Assembly: GCA_905181595.1 (NCBI GenBank)
Contig: CAJIYI010000001.1
Coordinates: 525,938 to 589,937, forward strand
Direction of reading: 5' to 3'
From: an uncultured SAR86 cluster bacterium
GTDB lineage: Bacteria > Pseudomonadota > Gammaproteobacteria > Magnimaribacterales > D2472
DNA: 64,000 bases
Of this stretch, positions 29,394 through 40,588 are shown piece by piece; the stretch's first letter is position 1, and every line of letters begins with the position of its first letter. Made by a program: the position numbers and the translations under genes. Under the pieces are notes generated by a model. It was not told the DNA's origin. It searched no databases and saw nothing but the letters and a program-made list of their open reading frames with translations.

Positions 29394-31232
29394 ATGATAT
29401 TTAAACACAATAAAAATATTTCAAGAAATTTAATTCTAATCTACTGCTGTGTCTTTTTTATATCCTCGTGCGGTGGAGGTGGAGGTGGCGGGGGTGGCTT
29501 TGTTCCAGAGTCTACCCAATTAACTTTCTCTGTGAATGGCTTGCCATCAACACTGGAAAGCTATGATGAAGTGTCAATACAAATTGCCCCAAGTATTGAA
29601 GGGTGTTTATTTGGTGTTTATAGCCAAGATTTATTATGGTTGAGATCTTCAGACTACTTAAATTTTAATTTTAGAGCACCCATAATTTATAGTCAGAGCA
29701 AAGATTTTACATTTGGCATTGTTCCCCTTAATACCACCGTGAAACCAGAATGTAATACCTCTAAGGATTTCATGTTTAATGTTACAAGGAATCAAACAGA
29801 ATTCATTCCAAATCCTGATCCAAGTAATATTTCGTATCTATCTTCTCCGCATTTTAGTGTTCATGATATTGGGTTAGGCGGAATTGAAATCACAGACAGA
29901 TATTCAGCAACAGTGTGTTACCCGACAGAAAATGATTGTGTTACATATGAGAATGAATTGTTTGGGCAAGATGCTCACAACATGGCTACTGGAGATTTTA
30001 ACGGCGATGGTTATGAAGATTTTGTAGTTGCTTGGGCTCTCTTTCCTCACACCATAGATCAAAGTAAAAAAATTTATGCCCCCGTTAATATCTATCTAAA
30101 TGATCAAAAAGGCGGGTTTGCAGAGGACCCTAATCTGTATGCTGCTGCAGAAGCTCCAAAGCATCCATTCGCATACAGGCTTGTGGTAGATGATTTCAAT
30201 GGAGATGGCTTGGATGATGTTTTTGCTGGCTCAATGGGTCTTTCTGTTTCACAACGAAAGGGATGGGGCATTGACCCATACCCACATTTTTTATTGCTTT
30301 CTAATTCCTTGGGTAAGTTTGAAGAGAGCTCAGTTAATATTGAAGATGAGAATAATGGTCTAGGGCAGCTTTGTAGATTTGCTCACGATGCAAGTGGGGG
30401 AGATCCTGATGGGGATGGCGATGTGGATCTTTTTGCCTGCAATATGTTGTTGGTCAATGATGGTGCTGGCAACTTCACCATACACCCACATCTAAATCTT
30501 GATTGGCATTATAAATATGCTAGCCCAATGAGCAGTTTGTTAGCAGATTTAAACAACGACGGCTTTGATGATATTATTTTTTGGAATTTTAATGACAGAC
30601 GAAACTTTGATCTGCTTCCCGAGGAAGGATTTGTGCTATTAAGTGACGGCACCAATGAGATACAAAACTGGAAAAAAAATACTCTACCTCCTGGGCCATT
30701 CGGCATTAATCAAACTAAATATAATCACGCTGCTAGTGGAGATTTAAATAATGATGGTTATTTGGATATTGTCGTTGGTATTACAAGGGCAGACCCATAC
30801 TATGAAGGAGCCTATGTCCAAGTATTAATCAATGATGGAGCTGGAACTCTAAATGATGAAACCTCAGCACGTTTTGTTAACCAAGAAAGAGCGACCAACC
30901 ATCATGGAGAGGGGAACATTTATGTTCGAGACATGAATTTAGATGGGGCACTTGATATTATCCATTCAACAAGAGATTTTCAGTCTAGTTTGCATGGAGC
31001 ACATGTCGCAATTAATGATGGCATTGGAAATTTTCAATCACTATCAAACTCTATTCTTCCAAATCGACCGGATCAAGGTTTCAACGCCACAGATTCTTTG
31101 TTTAAAGGGGTGCCAATCAATGCTGATAATCTGGGTTGCCTTGATTTGATCTCAACAACAGACAGCTGGCAAGATGCAAGCACAACAAGGAACTACATTT
31201 TTTCAATATTAAATACTGATTGCAGCTATTAA
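29394..31232 (+). CDS. poly-Gly lipoprotein with FG-GAP/VCBS repeats
   Basis: Lipobox-like ISSCGGGGGGGGG; repeats DFNGDGYED, DFNGDGLDD, DPDGDGDVD, DLNNDGFDD, DLNNDGYLD, DMNLDGALD. Confidence 0.85.
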   Translation: MIFKHNKNISRNLILIYCCVFFISSCGGGGGGGGGFVPESTQLTFSVNGLPSTLESYDEVSIQIAPSIEGCLFGVYSQDLLWLRSSDYLNFNFRAPIIYSQSKDFTFGIVPLNTTVKPECNTSKDFMFNVTRNQTEFIPNPDPSNISYLSSPHFSVHDIGLGGIEITDRYSATVCYPTENDCVTYENELFGQDAHNMATGDFNGDGYEDFVVAWALFPHTIDQSKKIYAPVNIYLNDQKGGFAEDPNLYAAAEAPKHPFAYRLVVDDFNGDGLDDVFAGSMGLSVSQRKGWGIDPYPHFLLLSNSLGKFEESSVNIEDENNGLGQLCRFAHDASGGDPDGDGDVDLFACNMLLVNDGAGNFTIHPHLNLDWHYKYASPMSSLLADLNNDGFDDIIFWNFNDRRNFDLLPEEGFVLLSDGTNEIQNWKKNTLPPGPFGINQTKYNHAASGDLNNDGYLDIVVGITRADPYYEGAYVQVLINDGAGTLNDETSARFVNQERATNHHGEGNIYVRDMNLDGALDIIHSTRDFQSSLHGAHVAINDGIGNFQSLSNSILPNRPDQGFNATDSLFKGVPINADNLGCLDLISTTDSWQDASTTRNYIFSILNTDCSY

Positions 31233-31243
31233 CAGTAAAAATC

Positions 31244-31328
31244 TGGTGCCCCATACCTGAGTCGAACAGGTACTCCCGAAGGAACGCGATTTTGAATCGC
31301 GCGCGTCTACCAGTTCCGCCAATGGGGC
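31244..31328 (-). tRNA. tRNA-Leu (CAA)
   Basis: Minus strand GCCCCATTGGCGGAACTGGTAGACGC...TTCAAAA...variable arm...GTTCGACTC...ATGGGGCACCA; acceptor stem pairs, CCA encoded. Confidence 0.93.
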
Positions 31329-31378
31329 ACGGGAATCATTGTAGCCGAGAACAACATCTTTTAGAATTACTCACCTAA

Positions 31379-33512
<2,134 letters not shown>

Positions 33513-33521
33513 GGAGATTAT

Positions 33522-33836
33522 ATGGACGAATCACAAACTCAACCTTCATCTTTTTTATTTGGAGACCCAATCTTTGTCTTTTTTATAGGCTTTTTGCTGA
33601 TCATTTATTTTATGTCGATCAGACCTCAGCAAAAAAAAATGAAAGCACTTCAAACCATGATGGATGATCTTGAAAAGGGTGACGAGGTTGTAGCAGCTGG
33701 TGGCATCATTGGTCGCATAAAAGAAATTAAAGGCCCTTATGTCTCAATTGAGGTGAGTGAAAATATTACTTTTAAACTTCAAAAAACTGCCATAGCCAAT
33801 ACCCTACCTAAGGGCACTATTGCCTCAATAGATTAA
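33522..33836 (+). CDS. yajC: preprotein translocase subunit YajC
   Basis: YFMSIRPQQKKMKALQTMMDDLEKGDEVVAAGGIIGRI. Confidence 0.94.
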   Translation: MDESQTQPSSFLFGDPIFVFFIGFLLIIYFMSIRPQQKKMKALQTMMDDLEKGDEVVAAGGIIGRIKEIKGPYVSIEVSENITFKLQKTAIANTLPKGTIASID

Positions 33837-33844
33837 TAATATCC

Positions 33845-35707
33845 ATGAATAGATTTTCAATCGGAACGCATGCTTTTATATTAATAGTATTAGCCGTTGG
33901 AATTATCTATTCTTTGCCTAATCTTTATCCTGCCAAGCCTGCTATTCAAATTGCTTATACAGATTCTGGCCAATCAGCCGATCAAGGTCTGCTCAACGAA
34001 GTAACTGAGATTTTAAGCGCTAAGAGCATTGAGTCTGAGTTTATTGGCTTAAAAGATAATAATATCGTGGCTAAATTTTCTTCTTTTGATGATCAGCTTG
34101 CTGCGAAATCAGCCTTACAAAGAATCTTACTTGATAGAGCGATTGTTGCCCTTAATCTCGAGCCTTCCACACCTCAGTGGTTAAGAGATATTGGAGGTGG
34201 TCCTTTAAAGCTTGGTTTGGATTTGTCTGGCGGTGTCCATTTTTTGCTAGAAGTAGATATTGAAAGCGCTTTAGATAATCGACTTGATTCTTTGTTGAAT
34301 CAGTACAGAAAAAAATTTAGAGACGACCGCATTAGTGTTGAGAGCTCTCAGAAGAAGGGCAAAGAGCTGAGCTTTAGCTTTGCAAGCGATGAAGACTATA
34401 ACAAGGCCTTGAAAGTTTTTGGTGATGATAATATTACAGCGGTCGGAACAGCTCTCTATGATATCCAAACGAACACCATTCGAAATAATGTAGATATTTC
34501 ATATTCTCAATCTGCTATTAAAGAAATCAGAGATTATGCGGTTGGTCAAAACTTAATGACCTTACGAAACAGGGTTAATGAGCTAGGTGTATCCGAACCA
34601 ATCGTTCAGCGTCAAGGCAGCAGCAGAATAGTTGTTGAGCTTCCTGGGGTTCAAGATACTACGGCAGCCAAAAAAATTATTGGTAAAACGGCTAACTTAG
34701 AATTCAGGCTTGAAGCAGCTCCTACAACATCACGTTTACGCAAAGAAGAATTTACTTATCAAGACGAAAGAATGGGCTCAGCTTATCTAGAAAAAAATAT
34801 TATCGTTGCCGGCGAGAGAGTTACCAATGCTAGTTCTGGGTTTGATGAAAGTGGATTTGCGCAGGTAAATATTTCACTAGATATGCAAGGTGGTCGTGCC
34901 ATGCAAAAAGCTACTAGTGGAAATATTGGCCGAAGGCTAGGTGTTTTATTTGTTGAGCGTAAAAATAAATCAACTCTAACTATCGATGAGAATGGTGAGG
35001 AGGTCATTGAGCAATCCTCGTATATTGAAAAAAACATCATCAGTTTGGCTACCGTGCAAGCAGTTCTTGGAACAGGTTTTAGAATTACTGGGGTAGGCTC
35101 ACCTCAAGAAGCAAGTGAACTAGCTTTATTACTTAGGGCGGGTGCTCTGGCAGCTCCAATGAAGTTTGTAGAAGAAAGAACGGTTGGACCTAGCCTTGGA
35201 AAAGAAAATATTGAGCTGGGAATTCGCTCAATTATTATTGGTTTGCTATCTGTTATTGCGTTCATGTTATTTTATTATCGATGGTTTGGGCTGGCAGCAA
35301 ACATAGCCTTGTTCGCAAACGTTGTTTTGATTACAGGCTTTATGTCACTGCTTGGAGCAACTCTTACGCTTCCAGGAATTGCCGGTATTGTTTTAACCAT
35401 CGGCATGGCGGTAGATGCAAACGTTTTAATCTTTTCAAGAATTAGAGAAGAACTGGCAGAAGGAAAAGATCCTCAGACAGCAATTAATGAAGGCTTTTCA
35501 CGAGCTTTTGTAACCATTTTTGATGCCAACGTCACCACTCTCATCGCATCCATAGTTCTATACGCTATTGGAACCGGGCCAATTAAGGGTTTTGCAATCA
35601 CTTTGTCGATTGGAATTATCACCTCAATGTTTACAGCGATCATGGGAACCAGAGCAATTATTAATTTAATGTATGGCAATAAAAATATTAAGGAGCTTAG
35701 AGTTTAA
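33845..35707 (+). CDS. secD: protein translocase subunit SecD
   Basis: LKLGLDLSGGVHFLLEVD, GIVLTIGMAVDANVLIFSRIREEL. Confidence 0.96.
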   Translation: MNRFSIGTHAFILIVLAVGIIYSLPNLYPAKPAIQIAYTDSGQSADQGLLNEVTEILSAKSIESEFIGLKDNNIVAKFSSFDDQLAAKSALQRILLDRAIVALNLEPSTPQWLRDIGGGPLKLGLDLSGGVHFLLEVDIESALDNRLDSLLNQYRKKFRDDRISVESSQKKGKELSFSFASDEDYNKALKVFGDDNITAVGTALYDIQTNTIRNNVDISYSQSAIKEIRDYAVGQNLMTLRNRVNELGVSEPIVQRQGSSRIVVELPGVQDTTAAKKIIGKTANLEFRLEAAPTTSRLRKEEFTYQDERMGSAYLEKNIIVAGERVTNASSGFDESGFAQVNISLDMQGGRAMQKATSGNIGRRLGVLFVERKNKSTLTIDENGEEVIEQSSYIEKNIISLATVQAVLGTGFRITGVGSPQEASELALLLRAGALAAPMKFVEERTVGPSLGKENIELGIRSIIIGLLSVIAFMLFYYRWFGLAANIALFANVVLITGFMSLLGATLTLPGIAGIVLTIGMAVDANVLIFSRIREELAEGKDPQTAINEGFSRAFVTIFDANVTTLIASIVLYAIGTGPIKGFAITLSIGIITSMFTAIMGTRAIINLMYGNKNIKELRV

Positions 35708-36621
35708 TGAATCTTAATATTTCATTTATGAGCTATCGAAGGATAGCGACCATTGCTTCATTGTTACTTTTAGTATTATCCATAGTCTCATTAGGCTTTA
35801 GAGGGTTAAACCTTGGTTTAGATTTTAGCGGCGGCACTTTAATTGAAGTTTCTTATGAAGAGGCAGCAGATCTTAGTGACATAAGAGACCTAATGTATGT
35901 AAATGGCTTTGACGACTTTCAAGTTGTAAATTTTGGATCCAATACAGACGTGCTTATTAAAGTGGCTGACAAAGATGGCAGCAGCCAACTGGGCGACATG
36001 ATTTTTGCATTTCTTGAAGCAGATGATTCAAGCATTGAACTTCAAAGAATTGAATTTGTGGGCCCTCAGATTGGATCAGAGCTAAGGGATCAAGGAGGCC
36101 TCGGAATGCTTGTGGCTCTTGGCATGATATTGCTTTACGTTGCCTTTAGATTTCAATACAAGTTTGCCTTAGGAGCGGTGGCTGCTTTAGGTCACGATGT
36201 TGTGATCATTCTTGGTTTATTCTCTCTGTTAAACTGGGATTTTGATCTAACGGTTCTGGCAGCTTTGCTTGCAGTGATTGGTTATTCGCTAAATGACACC
36301 ATCGTTGTGTCAGATAGGATAAGAGAAAACTTTAGAGGCGAGAGGGGCTATGAGCCAGAAGAAATTGTTAATCGCTCAATTAATCAGACCCTATCAAGAA
36401 CATTGATCACTTCATTCACTACCTTATTAGTTTTATTTGCGTTGTTTTTCTTTGGTGGAGAGATGATAAGAGGCTTTAGTCAGGCGTTAATTATTGGTGT
36501 TTTAGTTGGAACATATTCTTCAATTTATGTTGTGGCCAACATGCTTTTGGGTCTATCAATCACTCAAGATGATCTCGCGATACCAGAGCCAGAGGGTCTA
36601 GAATTTGACGATATGCCTTAG
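35707..36621 (+). CDS. secF: protein translocase subunit SecF
   Basis: GLDFSGGTLIEVSY, GYSLNDTIVVSDRIREN. Confidence 0.96.
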   Translation: MNLNISFMSYRRIATIASLLLLVLSIVSLGFRGLNLGLDFSGGTLIEVSYEEAADLSDIRDLMYVNGFDDFQVVNFGSNTDVLIKVADKDGSSQLGDMIFAFLEADDSSIELQRIEFVGPQIGSELRDQGGLGMLVALGMILLYVAFRFQYKFALGAVAALGHDVVIILGLFSLLNWDFDLTVLAALLAVIGYSLNDTIVVSDRIRENFRGERGYEPEEIVNRSINQTLSRTLITSFTTLLVLFALFFFGGEMIRGFSQALIIGVLVGTYSSIYVVANMLLGLSITQDDLAIPEPEGLEFDDMP

Positions 36622-37424
36622 TCTTCTTTGGCCTTAAAATTAGGCTGAATAGCCTCAATCATTTGCTTGAAACATTTTGGTGTAGCGCAAAGGTAATGAT
36701 CCGAATCAGTGACATCTGGATTGCCCACAAAATCACTCGTTAAAGCCCCAGCTTCTTGAGCAATTAAAAGTCCAGCAGCAACGTCCCAGACAGATAACCC
36801 ATTGGCCCAAAAACCATCCAATCTTCCCGCTGCCACATAGGCTAAGTCGAGGGCAGAGCAGCCAGATCTTCTAATAGTCAAACCGTGTTTGTATAGAGAT
36901 CTAAATGCAGAGATATTATCAAATGTATAATTCTGCGATTCATTAATATGCGAAGTATTTCCTAACAGAGCATCGGTTAGATTCGTTCTTTTGCTTACCC
37001 GGATCCTTTCTCCATTTAGCTCAGCTCCTTTGCCTCTTGATGCGCTGAATTCTTCTCGACGAGTTGGATCGATAATAACAGCATGCTGGGTTTGTTCTCT
37101 GACCACACAGGCCAAAGAAATACAGTATTGAGGGTAACCATGAATAAAATTAGTCGTGCCATCAATGGGATCTAGCACCCATGTTGTGTCAGAGTTATTA
37201 ACTTCGTGACCAGACTCTTCTCCTAAAAAATTGTCCTCTGGGTAATACTTTTTAATTTCTTCAAAAACAATGTCTTCAACTTTACGATCTACTTCAGTGA
37301 CGTAATCCGTAGGACCTTTTTTCATCACATCGAGAACATGTACTTTTTTTACGGCAAATTCGAGCTCTGCAGCTCCGATGTTTGCAGCGATTAGGGCGAC
37401 ATTTAATAAAGCAGGCTTTGACAT
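36618..37424 (-). CDS. suhB: inositol-1-monophosphatase
   Basis: GEESG, WVLDPIDGTTNFIHGYPQYCISLA, WDVAAGLLIAQEAGA; start set at MSKPALLN rather than the longer ORF start at 37511. Confidence 0.92.
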   Translation of the reverse strand: MSKPALLNVALIAANIGAAELEFAVKKVHVLDVMKKGPTDYVTEVDRKVEDIVFEEIKKYYPEDNFLGEESGHEVNNSDTTWVLDPIDGTTNFIHGYPQYCISLACVVREQTQHAVIIDPTRREEFSASRGKGAELNGERIRVSKRTNLTDALLGNTSHINESQNYTFDNISAFRSLYKHGLTIRRSGCSALDLAYVAAGRLDGFWANGLSVWDVAAGLLIAQEAGALTSDFVGNPDVTDSDHYLCATPKCFKQMIEAIQPNFKAKED

Positions 37425-37460
37425 GTCGCATATTGTACTGGAAATGATGATAATAGTTCC

Positions 37461-38186
37461 ATGAATCCTCTTAATGAATTTGTTCAAATAGTTTTGGTCG
37501 AAACATCCCATCCAGGAAACATTGGATCTGTTGCTAGGGCAATGAAAAATATGGGCTTAAGCAGACTTGCATTAATCAATCCTAAGAAATTTCCGCATGA
37601 CGAAGCGACAGCTTTGGCTGGAAATGCTGTCGATGTTTTGGAACAGGCGCAAGTCTTTAGTTCGATTGAAGAAGCAGTAAAAAATTCTAAAATAATTTTT
37701 GCAACCTCGGCTCGAGAGAGAACCATAGAATGGCCAGTGGCATCCGCAAAAGATGCAGCGCAAGAAATCAATCAGTTGGCTGCAGAAAATATCGAGGTTT
37801 CCATTCTATTTGGTCGAGAGGACAGGGGACTTACAAATGAAGAACTGCAATTATCAAACAAACATTTGATTATCCCAGCTGATCCAGAATACCCAGTTTT
37901 AAATATCGCTATGTCGACTCAAGTGGTTTGTTATGAGTTGTATCAAGCCTCGCATAATGAACCCATTGGTCCTTGGCAGGACTTTCCTGAATACACTTCA
38001 CAGGAGCTCCAGCATCTTATTGAACATTTTAACGAAACAGTTTTTAAGCTTGATTTAATTGATCCCAAGAACCCGAAACAGATTCTTACTCGCATGGAAA
38101 GAATGTTTCGACGACTGTATCCAGATCAAATGGAAGGTAATTTTTTAAGAGGTTTTCTGAAAGCAGTAAACAATAAGATTAAATAA
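37461..38186 (+). CDS. trmJ: tRNA (Cm32/Um32) 2'-O-methyltransferase TrmJ
   Basis: IVLVETSHPGNIGSVARAMKNMGLSRLALINP, FGREDRGLTNEEL; divergent from suhB as in other gammaproteobacteria. Confidence 0.92.
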   Translation: MNPLNEFVQIVLVETSHPGNIGSVARAMKNMGLSRLALINPKKFPHDEATALAGNAVDVLEQAQVFSSIEEAVKNSKIIFATSARERTIEWPVASAKDAAQEINQLAAENIEVSILFGREDRGLTNEELQLSNKHLIIPADPEYPVLNIAMSTQVVCYELYQASHNEPIGPWQDFPEYTSQELQHLIEHFNETVFKLDLIDPKNPKQILTRMERMFRRLYPDQMEGNFLRGFLKAVNNKIK

Positions 38187-38238
38187 GGGTTTAGCCCTTT
38201 TAATATAGAGTTTTAGCTTTTATAATTGCCGCAATCTA

Positions 38239-38314
38239 GTCCCGTTCGTCTAGAGGCCTAGGACACCGGGTTTTCATCTCGGCAACAGGGGTTCGACTCC
38301 CCTACGGGATACCA
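38239..38314 (+). tRNA. tRNA-Glu (TTC)
   Basis: 76 nt GTCCCGTTCGTCTAGAGGCCTAGGACACCGGGTTTTCATCTCGGCAACAGGGGTTCGACTCCCCTACGGGATACCA; cloverleaf and CCA present. Confidence 0.95.
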
Positions 38315-38324
38315 ATTCATTAAG

Positions 38325-38347
38325 AAGCCTACTATAGTAGGCTTTTT
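38325..38347 (+). terminator. rho-independent terminator after tRNA-Glu
   Basis: AAGCCTACTATAGTAGGCTTTTTT palindrome with U-tract. Confidence 0.85.
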
Positions 38348-38400
38348 TACGGGTATTATTTTCTGGGGCAGATGCACTTTTAAATAGGATCAAAATAATT

Positions 38401-39339
38401 ATGAATTACTTTCGACCTCTTCTGCCTTACTTTCTAGTTCTGCTAGTGCTGTTATCTACCTCTATTTTTTTAGAAATCGGTCTTATTAATTTACTTGGAC
38501 AATCCATTCTTTTTATCTTGGTCGTTTGTATTCCTATCTGGCGAACTGGTCGCATGAGTTATGTTGATATTGGATGGCCATGGGGTTTGGTGTTACTGGG
38601 CCTGATAAGTTTTATTTTTAGCGATGGTTATTGGCTGCGCTCCTTGATAGTTAGTTTGGTGGTTATATTTATTGGTCTTCGTATGGGACTTGGCGCATTA
38701 AAGATGTGGCGCTTAGGATTGCTTGATAGAGAATTTCCAAGATATCAATATCAACGTGTTTTATGGAAGGAAGAGGGCAAAGACAATACTTTACTAGCTT
38801 TACAGATTGATGCTATATCTCAAGGCTTAGCAAATGCATCTTTTCTTGCATTGCCTGTATTTATAATAGCTTCGAATACTTCTGAAACTTTCGTTTTACT
38901 GGAAATGATTGGTTTATTAATTTGGCTATTAGCATTTACATTAGAGTCCATTGCTGACTTCCAAAAACTTGAATTCCTTCAAAAGATGAAAAAAGAGGGG
39001 AAACAAAGACAGGTCTGCAATGTTGGTTTGTGGAAGTATTGCAGACACCCCAATTATTTTTATGAGTGGATGGTATGGAACAGTCTAATAATCGCAGCAA
39101 TCCCATCATGGCTTACTTTAGAGCCTATAAGCATAGAATTATTTGGTAATGACTACAGCGATGGATTATGGCTTTCACTCATATGCATATTATATACATC
39201 TAGAGCAATGTATAAGACCTTAGTCTTCACTACTGGCGCTGTACCATCTGAATATTACTCACTTCAAAAAAGACCTGGATACAAAGAATATCAACAACAA
39301 ACAAATAGATTTTTTCCAGGACCAAGAAGACTCATTTAA
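38401..39339 (+). CDS. DUF1295/steroid 5-alpha-reductase-like membrane protein
   Basis: C-terminal VGLWKYCRHPNYFYEWMVWNSL, RPGYKEYQQQTNRFFPGPRR. Confidence 0.85.
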   Translation: MNYFRPLLPYFLVLLVLLSTSIFLEIGLINLLGQSILFILVVCIPIWRTGRMSYVDIGWPWGLVLLGLISFIFSDGYWLRSLIVSLVVIFIGLRMGLGALKMWRLGLLDREFPRYQYQRVLWKEEGKDNTLLALQIDAISQGLANASFLALPVFIIASNTSETFVLLEMIGLLIWLLAFTLESIADFQKLEFLQKMKKEGKQRQVCNVGLWKYCRHPNYFYEWMVWNSLIIAAIPSWLTLEPISIELFGNDYSDGLWLSLICILYTSRAMYKTLVFTTGAVPSEYYSLQKRPGYKEYQQQTNRFFPGPRRLI

Positions 39340-39356
39340 TCAATACATCCATAAAA

Positions 39357-39380
39357 AAAGGAGGCCAAAGACCTCCTTTT
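39357..39380. terminator. rho-independent (possibly bidirectional) terminator
   Basis: AAAAGGAGGccaaagaCCTCCTTTT between convergent genes. Confidence 0.75.
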
Positions 39381-39401
39381 AAAGATTTTAAATTTAAAAA
39401 T

Positions 39402-40161
39402 CTATTTATAATCTCTCATTGATTGACCAATGTACGAGCTTGCATTTGAGCATGAGAAACCTTTAAGGTTATTGCTCGCTTCGCTGCCCTCAATTTTGTC
39501 ATAGTACAAGGCAGCATTGGTGCCCCTTTCGATTACAGAAGAAGAGTACATCAATCTTACAAAATCAACTCCTTCTTCAAGCTGCCCACCTGACTCTACA
39601 ACAATCAGCTTTCTTCCAAGAGTATCGCCTTGCGATTGAGCAAATACTGCAAAATCTTTATACATGTCATAGACCTGTCTCATGTTGTAGCCATCTTCTA
39701 GAGAGCAATCAGCGTATGTTGCATACATTAAAGTACCTTCTTCAGTGCTGGCTGGGCTTGATACCACCCACTGCCATGTGTCCAGAACCTGTGTGTTAAC
39801 TAACTGGCAAAGATTTCCCTAACTCAGGCAATCCATCTGTCACCCATTCCTGCAGACCAGTAAATTGCTCTAAAGGACCAGGAGTATTAGTAACCCACAT
39901 CACATCATGAGTTGATAAATCCGAGCTAAAGTAAGGCGTTAGTATCGCAACAGACATCTTGTCAAAAGTATTGCCTTTAGAGTCAGCCCATTCAGCAAAC
40001 TTGTCATACCAAGCGGTGAGGTCTTCCACATCCTTACCTTTTTTATAGCTTCCTATGTAGTATTCAGCTTTATTGTCCTCTACTTCATATTTATATTCTG
40101 TACTCTCTTGAGCTACAACACTAAAACTGAATAGCAAAGCTAAACTTAAAAAAATTCTCAT
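39402..40161 (-). CDS. secreted hypothetical protein (about 252 aa), frameshifted near 39797
   Basis: Signal peptide MRIFLSLALLFSFSVVAQ; removal of one T joins LGKSLPVS to NTQVLDTWQWVVSSPASTEEG; halves resemble each other (WYDKFAEWADSKGNTFDKMSVAIL / MYKDFAVFAQSQGDTLGRKLIVV). Confidence 0.65.
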
Positions 40162-40296
40162 AACGATCTCCGTTTTATTATTTATAAAGATTTTATTCTA
40201 CAAGAACTAGCGCCCTGCAAAGATAGAGTGTTAAAAAAATACATTTCTGCTATTAAATAATCTCTTAAAGTATTTATTCAATCTTTGTAATGACGT

Positions 40297-40320
40297 ATAA
40301 TTGACAACGATATCAATTAT
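40297..40320. repeat. 8-bp perfect inverted repeat upstream of 40346 ORF
   Basis: ATAATTGA-caacgata-TCAATTAT. Confidence 0.5.
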
Positions 40321-40345
40321 ATTATTAAAACATTAGAGAGCCACC

Positions 40346-40588
40346 ATGAAAAAAGAAGAACTTGTTGAAATATTTTCTAACTTACACCCTGAAGACTCAA
40401 CAGGTCAGATGATTGGTGAGGTCCACCTTGCCAATGGCCAAGTTATCAAAACAGATTCACTAAGAGTGGATATGGATGGTGGAAGAATTATTCTTTCAGA
40501 AGATAAATCTTCAATGCATGAGGTGAATAAAAGAAACTGGATTCAAGAACTTATATTTTATAAAAACAAACAACGTCAATCAGCCTAA
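40346..40588 (+). CDS. hypothetical protein, 80 aa
   Basis: ATG preceded by agagagccacc; intact small ORF convergent with the next gene. Confidence 0.6.
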   Translation: MKKEELVEIFSNLHPEDSTGQMIGEVHLANGQVIKTDSLRVDMDGGRIILSEDKSSMHEVNKRNWIQELIFYKNKQRQSA

